64,000 nucleotides of DNA from Spiroplasma endosymbiont of Labia minor (GCF_964019845.1 NZ_OZ026465.1:1-64000), one strand, 5' to 3'. Numbered from the stretch's first letter, positions 38,180 through 49,181 are shown. Notes: a model not told the origin generated them from the letters alone. Numbers and translations are program-made.

Positions 38180-40569
38180 CTTTAGTCATAATGATTCAGG
38201 CAATAATCAAAATGATGAACAAAGTCAGTACAGTTTATTTGGCAAAACTTTTTATCAAAAGAAGATGCTATTTCTTATTATTTAGACAATGAAGTAAAAA
38301 TAGAAAATAAATCAGATTATCAAAATGATATTCGTTTTGATAATAGACAATACGATACTTTGAGTGATTTATATAATATGGTTGATAAAACAGACGATAT
38401 TAAATTACAAGTAACACATAAAAATCCAGACAATTATCGTTTGGATGAATTAGGAATGATATCAGATGATGTTGTCACTAATGAAGACAATGAAACAACA
38501 GTTTATAAGAATTCAGCAAATCAAGTTGTTGATAGTTTGAGTGAAGCACAAGATTCATATACAAATAAAATTCACACTAAATATCAAGTTGATGGTAATT
38601 TGTTTGATAATGAAACTGCAATAATTAGTTATTATAAAAATAAATATGAAGTAGAAAAACCAGATATAAAAAAAATAGATAATTATCATTTAGGTAATTC
38701 TTGATATTCAAAAACAGGTTTTGACAAAACACTTGATGCAAGCATTTTAAAAGATGTTTATTACAACAATCAATTAATTAATGAAAATAATAAAGATAAT
38801 TATGATAGTTTTGAACTAGCACAATACGATAAAGAAAAAGTAACTGAATTAAAAAATAGACCAGGAATGTATTATATACAAACTAAAGCTGATGCCAAAG
38901 GTAGGTTAACAGGCAATTTATTTCAGCAAACGCAAGATGATTTAATGCAAAGTGTTTTAGATGCAAAAAATTGAAGTTTAGATAGTATTTCAAGCGAAAG
39001 TGTTATGGATTTAATTGAATCATCGATGTTTGAAGTATTTGCAGCAATAGCCTCTGTAGGGCCTTTGAACTTATTGGCAAATGCCAAGACATCATTTCAA
39101 CAAACAATTTATGATAATTTTGATGAATCAGTTTCACTTTATTTTTCTAAACTGCCAACAAATAAAGTAAATGTGTCTACAGATCAATTTATAAATATTT
39201 TAGATAAATACGGTATAAAAACTACTGCGCAAAGTTATTGAAAAATATGACACCATTCACAAATTTAAATTATAATCAAAAAATTACTATTGAACTTTAT
39301 TTTATTAGAGAAATTTTAAGAAATTTAGATGTAACAAATGATGACAATGACCGAATAAAAAATTTTTATTGTCAAGCTTTATTATCGTTAAATTTAGTTC
39401 AAATAGATGGTTCAGATAATGAAGAGCAGTTAAATAATTCATGAACCAATTTGGTAGATTCATATAAAGAAGACAACATAATGGACTTATTAGATTATTT
39501 AGTTGAACCAACAGTTTTGAATAATGATGGAGAATCAAAATTAAATATTGATGTAAAACATAAAAATTATTTTGAAATATATTTAAAATTAAATGAATCA
39601 CTATTTAAATGACAATTAAAAGCCATTGAACCAATTTTGAAAACTATTAAAGCATTTTTAAGATTGACTGCAAGCGCAACTAAAATTGTTGAAGCTTTAT
39701 CTGTTGCCTTTATTTGAGTTGATTTAGCAATAGAGTTGTTAGATTCAATTGATATTAGAACTACTAAAATTTATAGATTTGAAGTAAGTAAAAATCAATT
39801 TTTAACATATCAACAAACAAATTGAGCATGAGAACCGTCAGATTTTGATCCAAGCAGAACTTTTGATGTTTTGGAAATTGCAAAACCAGTAAACGAAATT
39901 ACTTATTTGTATAATGATAAATATTTTTCAAATTTAAATGAAGCTTATCGTTATGAAAAAAGAGATATTATCAACGATTTATTTAGTTATGAAAAAAATA
40001 TTAAATATACTTCAAAATATTTTGATGGTTTAACTTATGATTCAAAAGAAGAATTAATTGTGCAAGTCTATAAAACAGTTGAAGTGAAAAGAGCATATGC
40101 AGATGAATTTGGTGACATTTTTGATTCATATGAACAAGCATTAAATAGCATTTTGAGACATATTGAAAATATAGATTATAATAAGATTTATTTTTATGAT
40201 TTTAATGGTATTCAAATTTTAAGAGAAACATATCAACAAGTTTATGATGAAGTACTCTTAGATATTAATATCGAATCAAAATTAATTGACTTTGATGAGT
40301 TATTTTCAACTACAATTTTTGATCAATTAACAGATTTAAATAATGAAGGTTATCAAATTTATACATTTGTATATGTAGGGAAGAATTATTATTTTAATTC
40401 ACAAAGTGCCGCAATAATTTATTATTTAAAATTACATAATTTTACCAATGAATTAGTCAAAATAGATTATTCAACATACACTTTAAATAATCAAACTTTT
40501 GATTCTAGAGAATCGTATATTGATTATTTATATGCCAATTTAAAAGAAATTACAGGAGAAAATTTATAA
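38097..40569 (+). pseudogene. Large lipoprotein, two single-base frameshifts
   Basis: The start is clear: AGAGGAA, then MKKLLSILGTLALGASS with lipobox SVSC. The frame ends at 38285. Adding one T to the T5 run at 38249-38253 restores FGKTFLSKEDAISYYLD and continues to about 39241; a second lost T near 39239 (restoring QSYLKNMTPF) leads into the last frame, which ends at 40569. The repaired protein would have about 824 residues. It contains several copies of a short motif of the form Y-x-x-N/D-G-K-x-F-x-S-x-E-x-A. It forms a cassette with the permease upstream and the exported protein downstream. Confidence 0.65.
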
Positions 40570-40570
40570 T

Positions 40571-42770
40571 ATGTTTAAAATGTTTTTGTTATTAACATCA
40601 ATATCAAATATTGGTGCAAGTTCACTTGCAGTTATTAGTACTACCCAATCTTTATATAATGAAATAACTGCTATTGAACAATCTATTAAAGATAATTCGT
40701 GATTCTTGCGAGAAGAAGATATTTATTTATATCAAAATAAAGAATATCGCAATAAAAATGAAATTTTGGAAGATGTTATAAAAGAAAATCCATTAGAAGA
40801 AATTTCAACTTCATCAAATCCAAACAAAATTATGTTAGATGTTAATAGTGGTAAATTAGATCTATCACAAGTATATTCAACAAAAAAAGATGATTATGTT
40901 AAAGTTTATCAAAATACTTATGGTAATGTTTTGTTACCAAGTTGTAGTGAAGTTAACTTTATAGATGGTTGTATCCAAAGTGATGAATCAGCTAGAGAAA
41001 GAGCATTAGATTCTTATGTATCTCTTGGGAATATTAGGATCAAATATAGTTATGATAATTCAAACTGAAGAGATTCAACAGAAGAAGCCATGACAGCATA
41101 CAAAAATGCAAAATATAGTGAAGATATTCAATCTTCTTTGTTTTATAATTTTAAAGGACTAAAATATAATGCTTTTAATCAAAATGATTTACAAAAAATG
41201 AAATCTATTATGACACCAGGAATTTATTATGATCCAATTGATAGTAATGCTGGTGATGAATTATCAAAACCATTTATAGAAAAAAGAGATAATTTTGGTA
41301 AAACAATTGTTAATAAAATTAATACAGAAATAAATTCAACTTTAACAGATAAAAACGAAAATTTATATGAGTAAATGAATTTGAATACACGATACAGTTT
41401 TCAATTTCAGATTCAAGTTGATTTGAAATAGGAACTGAATTAGAAAATACAACAGAATTTGCTGATTTAGGTAATGGTGTTAGTGCAATATGCAAAGATC
41501 ATAAATTAATTATTAAAATTAATGATTCTAAAAATTTTCGTAATTTAAATGTTGATAATATTAAAAATAATATTTTAAATAAAAATTTGTGGTCTGTTAA
41601 ATATCATTATACAATTGGGCACCATCAAAAGCGTCATGATTATTATTTACAAACAATAATTATAAATAATGTATCATTAAATTTAATTGCTACAACAAAT
41701 AGTGATAGTTTTGGTCATATTGGTTATAATAGAACAGATATGAATAGTTTATCTTTTGATTCAGAATTATTTAATAATAATTCAAATCAATTATCTATTA
41801 ATGGTAACCTAAGTCAAAATGTTAAAAATATTTTAGATTGAGTATTTCCAACATATAGTGATGAATTAGATTGAAATACTTTTTTGAAAAATTCTTGAAT
41901 GGGATTAACAATTGATTTTAAAAATGCTTTTATGAATTTATTAGCAGATAAAATTCAATCAAAATTAACAGAAACAAGCAATGATGATATAATTTTAAAT
42001 CATTTTAAACAAGATTGAATATATAAGGAATTAACGAATAATGAATATTTCTCTTTGGATTCTTCTAAAAAATATTTTGAAGAGAATATTTTGACAACTT
42101 ATAGTCAGTATCAAAATGGTCAGAAATTTTCAATTGCGGAATTATCTTCAAATATTGAAATGACATATGATGAATGATTAAATGATTTTTATTATTTAGA
42201 TACAACAAATTCAGAATTGACATTAAATGAAATGTGATTTGTTGGAAATAACAATGATACTAGAATTACATTCTCTGATGTAATTGGAAACAATATTGCA
42301 TCATCAATTGAAGGGGCAAAAAACATCAGAGCGCAAAAAGATAATTCAATTTTATATAAAGAATATATCTTATATGATACAAATGTCCAAGAATTAATGA
42401 TAAGTTTAGATGAAGATCAAGCGATAGAACAGTTAAAAAACAATATTAACCCAACATTTAGATATGTCAATAAAAATGAATTAAAAAAATTACAAAATAA
42501 TATTTCAAGATTTACAGATATAGTATCTGATGGTTTATATACAATTTATCGTTTTAAAATTGATGATAAAAATTATGTTTATTATAATTCATATGAAAAT
42601 GCTTTAGCTATGTATGAAAATAAAGAAAATTTAATTGTGGGAATTACTAAAATTAGTAAATTATTTTATGTTTATAGTACAATTGTCAATGGCAGTATTA
42701 AAAATATTACTGATCAAGTGATGAAGATATCACTTTAATTGCACAAGAATTATATAATCAATTAAATTAA
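40571..42770 (+). pseudogene. Large exported protein, two single-base frameshifts
   Basis: AGGAGA inside the end of the previous gene and an ATG at 40571 start a product with a hydrophobic N-terminus (MFKMFLLLTSISNIGASSLAV) but no lipobox Cys. The frame stops at 41374. A one-base insertion (GAGTGAAAT, giving LYEWNEFEY) restores the long frame to 42738, and one more A near 42716 gives a natural end (DEDITLIAQELYNQLN) at 42770. Repaired length is about 733 residues. It shares the repeated motif with the lipoprotein before it. Function is unknown. Confidence 0.6.
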
Positions 42771-42788
42771 GAAAGGAAAAATATAAAA

Positions 42789-43191
42789 ATGAAAAAATTA
42801 TTAAGTATGATATCAGCTTTTGGTTTAACGTTAATGTCAACTACAAGTATTGTATCTTGTACTAGTCATTCATCGGAAGACGATTATGTTATTGATGTGG
42901 GTAAAATGCAATTTACCAATATATATGTTAAAGTTAAAAATAGAGATAATTTAACTCAAGCTGATATAGATAAAGCTAAAATACAAGCAAAAGATTCAAT
43001 TCAAGCAGATCTTTTAAAATATAATAAAAATGCTGATATTGATCGTGATGTTAGATTAGAGTTTGATGACTTAATTCATGCGCCAAATGGATCTAATATA
43101 TATATATGGCACCATGGGAGATGACATCAATAGCAATGGATTATTTGATGGTTATAATTGAGCTTGAATAGAATTTGTTAATGAAGTTTAG
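42789..43191 (+). pseudogene. Short lipoprotein broken in a TA repeat (possibly phase variable)
   Basis: GAAAGGA precedes the ATG, and the signal MKKLLSMISAFGLTLMS with lipobox SIVSC is typical. The frame runs into a stop at 43131-43133 after (TA)5 at 43097-43106. One more TA unit would give NIYIYGTMGDDINSNGLFDG and a natural end at 43191, about 134 residues in all. Slipped-strand change in the repeat could therefore switch the full-length protein on and off, or this may simply be decay like its three neighbours. Confidence 0.65.
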
Positions 43192-43196
43192 TTTAT

Positions 43197-43230
43197 AAAA
43201 AATGAATATTTTAATATTCATTTTTTAATT
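43197..43230 (+). terminator. Intrinsic terminator closing the cassette
   Basis: The arms AAAAAATGAATATT and AATATTCATTTTTT are perfectly complementary across a two-base spacer. Confidence 0.75.
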
Positions 43231-43271
43231 TGATTGCAATTATTAAAAATTACTTTATTTAACAAATTAAA

Positions 43272-43395
43272 AACTACATTCTCTGATGTAATGGAAACAA
43301 TACCGCATCTTTAATTGGAGGGTAAAAAATATCAGAACGTAAAAAATAATCCAATTTTATATAAAAATATTTCTATATAACTCAAATGACAAGAG
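43272..43395 (+). repeat. Degenerate duplicate of 42264-42395
   Basis: ACATTCTCTGATGTAA is shared exactly with 42268-42283, and the similarity continues, with several indels and substitutions, through ATCAGA(A/G)CG and CAATTTTATATAAA to CAAATG. No open frame is kept. It is the relic of a second copy of the exported-protein gene, so the cassette was once larger or underwent recombination. Confidence 0.7.
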
Positions 43396-43402
43396 TGTTT
43401 TT

Positions 43403-43536
43403 TAATAAATCGAAATTAAATTCCGATTTATTATTTAAATCATATTTCATAAAAATGTGTTTATAATACACATTATCCAAAATAATTTTGCGATTATTTT
43501 GGATGTGCCAATTTTAAAATATGAAATATTAAATTT
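43403..43536 (+). other. Non-coding segment with strong nested hairpins
   Basis: Hairpin AATAAATCG/CGATTTATT (43404-43432) is followed by a possible three-way junction: an outer stem ATATTTCAT/ATGAAATAT (43442-43450 with 43521-43529) enclosing AATGTG/CACATT and TCCAAAATAAT/ATTATTTTGGA hairpins. There is no ORF. It lacks purine-riboswitch signatures and lies before the T-box promoter. It may be a structured RNA, a remnant of a mobile element, or chance in AT-rich DNA. Confidence 0.35.
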
Positions 43537-43569
43537 AACATAATAAATCTATAAATGTAATATCTAGTA

Positions 43570-43575
43570 TATAAT
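43570..43575 (+). promoter_or_regulatory. -10 box of the pheST T-box transcript
   Basis: A perfect TATAAT lies about seven bases before the presumed leader start and upstream of the T-box elements. Confidence 0.6.
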
Positions 43576-43581
43576 AAAGCA

Positions 43582-43776
43582 TGTAACGAACATAGTAGAC
43601 AATAAATTTATTTTTAAAGCGAGATTCTAGCGGTGAAAAGGAATCAAAAATAATTGTTGAATTCACTCGTGAAATTATTTAAATAGTTAATTAAGAGAAT
43701 GATTATTCATTAATTAGGATGGTACCGCGGGCTAAACTCGTTCCTATGCATAAATTGCAAGGAACGAGTTTTTATT
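43582..43776 (+). promoter_or_regulatory. T-box riboswitch controlling pheST
   Basis: The T-box sequence AGGATGGTACCGCGG is at 43716-43730. Stem I elements are visible: AGTAGA near 43595, GCGAG at 43619, GGTGAAAAG near 43633 and a candidate specifier codon TTC (Phe) at 43662-43664 in GAATTCAC. The terminator AAACTCGTTCC/GGAACGAGTTT with T-tail spans 43734-43776. Uncharged tRNA-Phe is expected to stabilise the antiterminator and turn on pheST. Confidence 0.92.
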
Positions 43777-43794
43777 TATAAAGGAGAAATTAAA

Positions 43795-44835
43795 ATGACA
43801 TTAAAAGAATTAGTTGAGCAATTAGATGTTTTTTTAGATGAAATTAAAAAAACAAATAATGAAGAATTAAAAGTATTGAAAGCAAAAATATTTGGTAAAC
43901 AAGGAGCAATTGCAACCTCAATGCAAGAGATGAAGAATTTATCTGCAGATCAAAAAAAAGAATTTGGTCAAACTATTAATAAAATTAGATTAAATTTAAT
44001 AGATGAGTTTGATAAACGTGAGTTAAAGTTAGAGAATGAACAAATAAATAAAATAATTCAAAAAGAATTAATTGATATATCTTTACCGGGCAAAGTACAT
44101 CAGACCGGAAGTTCACACATTTTAAATCAGACATTAAATTCATTGGCCGATATTTTTTCTAGAATGGGTTTTAGAATAATAGACGGTCCTGAAATTGAAT
44201 ATGATAGTTATAATTTTGAAATGCTAAATATACCAGTAAATCATCCAGCGCGTGATATGCAAGATACATTTTATTTTGATGCACAAAAACTTTTACGTAC
44301 ACATACTTCACCAAATCAAATTCGTGAAATGATTCGTACTAAATCTAAAGATGATGTATTAGCAATAATAGCACCAGGTAAAGTTTTTAGAAGAGATTCA
44401 GATGACCAAACACATTCTCATCAATTTATGCAAATGGAAGGATTAATGGTTGGCAAAAATATTAATATGGGCCATTTAAAAGGCACATTAGAAACATTCG
44501 TAAAAAGTTTCTATGGAATTGATCGAGAAATTAAATTTCGCGCTTCTTATTTTCCGTTTACAGAACCATCTGTTGAAGTTGATGTAATGTGTGGTATATG
44601 TACAGGTAAAGGATGTCAGTCTTGTCATAATGTTGGCTGAATAGAAATATTGGGCGCTGGTATGGTGCATCCAAATGTATTGAGAAACGGCGGATACGAT
44701 CCAAATATTTATTCTGGGTTTGCATTTGGTATGGGTATTGAAAGAATTACTATGTTAAAATACAACATTAAAGATATTCGTTATTTTTATAATGGAGATA
44801 TTAAAGTTTTAGAACAATTTAAAGGAGAAAATTAA
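43795..44835 (+). CDS. pheS: Phenylalanyl-tRNA synthetase alpha subunit
   Basis: The 346-residue catalytic subunit has an N-terminal coiled coil that contacts tRNA, motif 2 [19 protein letters not shown] near residue 202 and motif 3 [14 protein letters not shown] near 310. AAAGGAGAAA precedes the ATG. pheT starts one base after the stop codon. Both lie under the T-box leader. Confidence 0.96.
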
Positions 44836-44836
44836 A

Positions 44837-47233
44837 GTGAAATTGTCATGAAATTTACTAAATCAATTTGTTGACTTGCAAAAATTTACTGTTAACGATG
44901 TTGCAAATAAGTTAACATTAACAGGAATTGAAGTTGAAGAAATTGTGCCTTTATTTGAAAATACAAATTTAGTTGTAGGTGAAATAATTTCTGCAATATC
45001 AATTGAAGCTAAACCAGAAGATAAATTATGCAAAGTATCAATAGGTAATGAGATTTTACAAATTATTTGTGGTGCACCTAATGCTAGAGCGGGAATAAAA
45101 GTTGTTGTTGCAAAATTAGAAGCAAACTTAAAACATATAAATAAAATAATAGACAAGAGAACTGTTGCTGGTGTAGATTCATTTGGTATGATTTGTTCAC
45201 TTGAAGAAATAGGAATTAAAAAAAATTATTTATCAGAAACAGAACAGATGTCTATAATAGAACTACCAAACGATGCAGAAGTTGGCAATGAAAACCCATT
45301 AAAATATATAGGTGCTGATGATGTATCGTTGGAACTTTCTATTACACCAAATCGTATTGATGTTTATTCTGTTTATGGGGTTGCAAAAGAAATTTCATCA
45401 ATTATGAATGCTAAATTCATTTGAGACGAAAAAAAATTTGAAAGAAAGTTTAAAACAAAATTTGATGTTGAAATCAAAACAACATCAATAATTGCATATA
45501 CTATGTCTGAAATAAAAAATGTTTCTACTACAATATCAAATTTAAATTTACGTTTATGATTATTAGCATCAGGTCAACAACCAATCAATAATTTAGTTGA
45601 CGCAGGTAATTTAGTTATGCTAATTTATAATCAGCCATTGCATGTTTTTGATGCAGATAAATTAAGTTCAAATAAATTTACACTTGTAGACAATATTGAT
45701 GAAAAGATAACAACTTTAGATGGTGAAACAAACGAAATAAAAAAAGAAGATATAGTTATTTCAAATGTTAATCCTGTAGTTATTGCTGGAGTTAAAGGAC
45801 TATTGAATTCAGCTGTATCTAGTGAAACAAAAAATTTATTGATTGAGTCAGCTATTTTCGATCCGATCTCGATTAGAAAAACTGCAAAGCGTATGCAAAT
45901 ACAATCAGAATCATCAAATAGATTTGCTAGAGGGTTAGTTGGTGATCATTTACTTAATGCACATGAATTGTATTTTTCTATTTTGGGTGAAGCAAATCAT
46001 AATGCAATTCCATCTAATATTGCAGTGTTTAAAAATTTTGAAAATGTAAATCCACAAATTAATTTTGAAATAAAATGATTAAATAATTATTTAGCTACTA
46101 ATTTTTCTGATGAAAAAATTTTAGACACTTTAAAAAAATTGAATTTTAAAATTATAGATAAAAATAATTCATATGATGTTACTGCACCATCATATCGAAA
46201 TGATATAAAAATACGAGAAGATATAGCAGAAGAAATAATTAGAGTAAATGGTTTTGGATTTATAAAAACAGAACTTCCTGTGGTTCAAGTCAAAGAAATA
46301 AAACCACATAGTGATTATTTTTCACATGCAAATATAGTTAGAAATTTATTATCTGCAAATGGATTAAATGAAGTAATTACGTATTCACTAGTAAATCAAA
46401 AAAGTTATTCGCATTTTGATTCATTAATAAAAACAAAAAATCAATATAAATTGTCAAACCCCGCAACTAATTTGCATGAAATAGTTAGAAAATCATTAAT
46501 ACCTAGTTTGTATCAGGTAATAAATTATAATTTAAATAGAAAACAATCTAATATAAATATTTTTGAAATTTCAAAAGTTTCAATAGATGACGATAAAGAA
46601 ATTCAATTGTTATCTATTGCTTTATGTGGAAAATTAATTGTAAAGAAATTTTATAACGAAAATAAATCAGATTTTTTTGTTTTAAAAGGCATAATTGAGA
46701 ATTTATTTTTAAGTTTAAATATTAATGAAAATAAAATTAAATGAGAAAGAATTGAAAATAACAATCAAGATCTACATCCAAATAAATCAGCTTATATAAA
46801 AATAGATGAAGAAATTGTTGGTGTAATTGGTGAAATACATCCTTTGAAAGCAAAACAAATAGGTATTCCAAATTCTGTATTAATTTGCGAAATAATTTTA
46901 GATAAGTTATTAAATAATTCTATAACTAAGAAATTTTTTATAGCACCTTCAATTTACCCAATTCAAGAAAGAGATATTGCATTTATGATTAATTCAAATA
47001 TCTTGGTAAATAACATAGTTGATTTTGTAGTTTCATTGAATATAAAGGAAGTAAAATCAGTGGAATTATTTGATGTTTTTGTGAATCATGAATTTGGTGA
47101 TCGAAAAAAATCTATAGCTATAAATATAATTTTTCAATCAGATGATAAAACTTTAGATTCTGTTTTGATTGATGAATATACATCTACAATCACAAATGAA
47201 GTTATTAAAAAATTTAAAGCAGAAATTCGTTAA
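44837..47233 (+). CDS. pheT: Phenylalanyl-tRNA synthetase beta subunit
   Basis: The 798-residue subunit starts at GTG with AAAGGAGAAAA in the pheS end. It begins MKLSWNLLNQFVDL, the family start, then has an EMAP-type tRNA-binding domain (VVGEIISAI near residue 45), the B3/B4 editing region, the B5 domain (YDVTAPSYRNDI near 445), and a C-terminal FDX-ACB anticodon-binding domain (PSIYPIQERDIAFMI). Length is normal, and the frame is uninterrupted with UGA as Trp. Confidence 0.95.
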
Positions 47234-47279
47234 ACGTTAAATAATTTCAAAAATAAGATAAAATAATCTTGTAGTTAAT

Positions 47280-47345
47280 GTGTTTATATATGTTGCAATA
47301 ATGGTGCAATGTCTCTACGACTAACCAATTAGTCTCTATAAATAC
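47280..47345 (+). promoter_or_regulatory. Purine riboswitch aptamer, guanine type, upstream of purine permease
   Basis: P1 is GTGTTTATA/TATAAATAC (47280-47288 with 47337-47345). P2 is TTGCA/TGCAA with loop ATAATGG. J2/3 is TGTCTCTAC. P3 is GACTA/TAGTC with loop ACCAAT, and J3/1 contains TC then TAT, placing a C at the position of C74, as in guanine sensors. The J2/3 base corresponding to U51 appears kept, which argues against the 2'-deoxyguanosine variant. The region 47274-47282 could also pair with CACACTAA at 47368-47375 as an expression platform. Confidence 0.85.
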
Positions 47346-47402
47346 AATTATTTTTTATTTTCTTAAGCACACTAATTGCATAATTTATTGAGGAGAAACT
47401 AA

Positions 47403-48890
47403 ATGAACGAAAAGACTTTAGAATCTGAAAAGAAAAAAGATTCCAAACTTTTAAAAGATGAAAATAATCATGATTTAGAAGTTAGTAAATCTAAAAATAA
47501 TAAATTAGAGAAGTGATTTAAATTTTCAGATTTAAACACAATATTAAAAAAAGAAATAGTTGGAGGAATTTCAACATTCCTAGCTATGGTTTATATATTA
47601 TCTGTAGAACCAGATATGCTTTCACAAGCTAAAGGTATTGATGGAACTCCATCAATGTCTGCGGGTGGTGTTTTCTTAGCAACTGTTTTAATTTCCTTTT
47701 TAACAACAGCTTTAATGGGGATTTTTGCAAATTTACCAATTGGAATGTCTCCATCTATGGGTGTTAATGCCATGTTTACTTTTACAATTTCAAATAATTC
47801 AAATATTGGCTATCAAGGTGCACTTATTGCCACTTGTTTGTCTTCTATTTTATTTTTCATTTTTTCATTAACAAAAATCAGAAAAATAATTATAGAATCA
47901 ATACCTCATTCGCTTAATTTAGCAATTGGTTCTGGAATCGGTTGTTTTATAGCTTATGTTGGTATTTCATCTATGGGTTGAGTTAGCCATTCTGGTGGTG
48001 TACCTGTCGCAAGTTTATCGAATTTGAAAGATACGTACGTTGGCATAATTATTGGTATGGTTGTATTTTCATTAATATTAATTTTTCATACATTAAAAAT
48101 CCCTGGTGCAATAGCAATAGCAATAGCAATTGGATTAATTCTTTCTTTAATTATTGCAAATACTGCATATCAAAATAACGCAGTCAGTACTTATATAGGA
48201 AGTAGTAAGTGAAAAGGATGAAGTTATTCTGATTTTTCTGGTTTATGAACAAATCTTAAAAATATTTATTCAGAAATTGGTAATAAAAAAATCTGATCAA
48301 GTCCTACCTTATATATATCTTCATTAGTATTTATTTTACTAATATTTTTTGATGCAACAGGTACAATTACATCACTTAATCGTAATATTACACATTTTGC
48401 AAATTTACCAGAAAGAAACTTGCCAAAAACAGCTTTAATTATAGATTCATTATCATCTGTTTTAGGATCAACTGTTGGTTTGTCGCATATGACTGCTTAT
48501 GTTGAATCAAATGTTGGTATCGCAGCTGGCGCAAGAACAGGTGTAGCTGCAATTGTAATAGCTATTTTCTTTGGTCTAGCTGTAATTTTATATCCGTTAT
48601 TTTCATTAATACCACCTTGTGTTACTGCTGGAGCAACTTTATTTGTTGGTTCACTAATGTTTTTACAAATAAAAAATATAGAATGAGCAAAACCAGAAAT
48701 TACAATAAGTACGTTTGTATTGTTGATATTTATGATAGTTACATATGATATTACAAATGGTATAGCTGTTGGAATAATCACATATACAGTAGTGGCTTGT
48801 GCTGCAAAAAAAATTAAAGAAATTTCGCCGATTTTATGGATATTAAATGTTGTGTTTATTATTTATTTTGTCGCTTTTGCATTTTTATAG
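47403..48890 (+). CDS. NCS2-family purine permease (AzgA-type guanine/hypoxanthine transporter)
   Basis: The 495-residue protein has a charged cytoplasmic N-terminus of about 50 residues and then about 12-14 membrane segments. Characteristic stretches are EIVGGISTFLAMVYIL near 51, GMSPSMGVNAMF near 115, FFDATGTITSL near 318 and ESNVGIAAGARTG near 368, as in the AzgA branch of NCS2. A guanine riboswitch upstream supports guanine or hypoxanthine uptake, which mollicutes need because they do not make purines. GAGGAG precedes the ATG. Confidence 0.92.
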
Positions 48891-48920
48891 TTATTTTTTC
48901 ATATTTGATTTTTTTTATTA

Positions 48921-48957
48921 TATAATCTTCGTGTGGAGTAGTTCAAAAAATTACTCC
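48921..48957 (+). promoter_or_regulatory. Promoter and 5' leader hairpin of the HTH gene
   Basis: TATAAT is at 48921-48926. The presumed transcript starts with a hairpin GGAGTA/TACTCC (48935-48940 with 48952-48957). The hairpin could be an mRNA stabiliser or a symmetrical operator. Confidence 0.5.
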
Positions 48958-48984
48958 CGTAAAATTAATTTGGAGGTTTGCTAT

Positions 48985-49167
48985 ATGGAAATGATTTCTC
49001 CAAAAGATAAAGAAAAAATTATCAAAGAATATGAGAAATCGGGTGTTTCTGCAAAGAATTTTGCACCCACACGTAATATAAGTGACGTTTCACTACGCAA
49101 CTGAACTAAAGCGTATAAAGCCAACGGTATTGATGGCTTATATACAAAATATGACAAAGACAGATAA
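48985..49167 (+). CDS. Stand-alone helix-turn-helix protein (60 aa), transposase-OrfA-like
   Basis: MEMISPKDKEKIIKEYEKSG ... SLRNWTKAYKANGIDGLYTK resembles the N-terminal HTH of IS3/IS481-type transposase OrfA proteins (a K-x-x-I-I-x-x-Y start, then R-N-W-x-x-x-Y-x-x-x-G-x-x-G-L). The ORF stops after 60 residues, and no further transposase frame or terminal inverted repeats are visible. TTGGAGG, a TATAAT promoter and a terminator frame it neatly, so it may be a domesticated small regulator rather than simple debris. Target is unknown. Confidence 0.65.
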
Positions 49168-49181
49168 AACAAAAAACAACA

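Noticed and set aside
36213-43191. General sequencing error as the explanation for all frameshifts in the window
   Set aside because: More than fifty long genes elsewhere are uninterrupted, so a global error rate does not explain six deletions confined to one cassette. Local error in homopolymers is still possible and is stated in the finding.
43436-43536. Second purine riboswitch
   Set aside because: The three-stem shape is similar, but the J2/3 TCTAC signature and J3/1 core are missing and no purine gene follows.
47280-47345. 2'-deoxyguanosine riboswitch
   Set aside because: The junction keeps the bases expected for a guanine sensor, as far as can be aligned by hand, and it precedes a purine permease rather than an RNR gene.
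48985-49167. Complete insertion sequence
   Set aside because: Only a 60-residue HTH is present. No catalytic DDE frame, no terminal inverted repeats and no target duplication were found.
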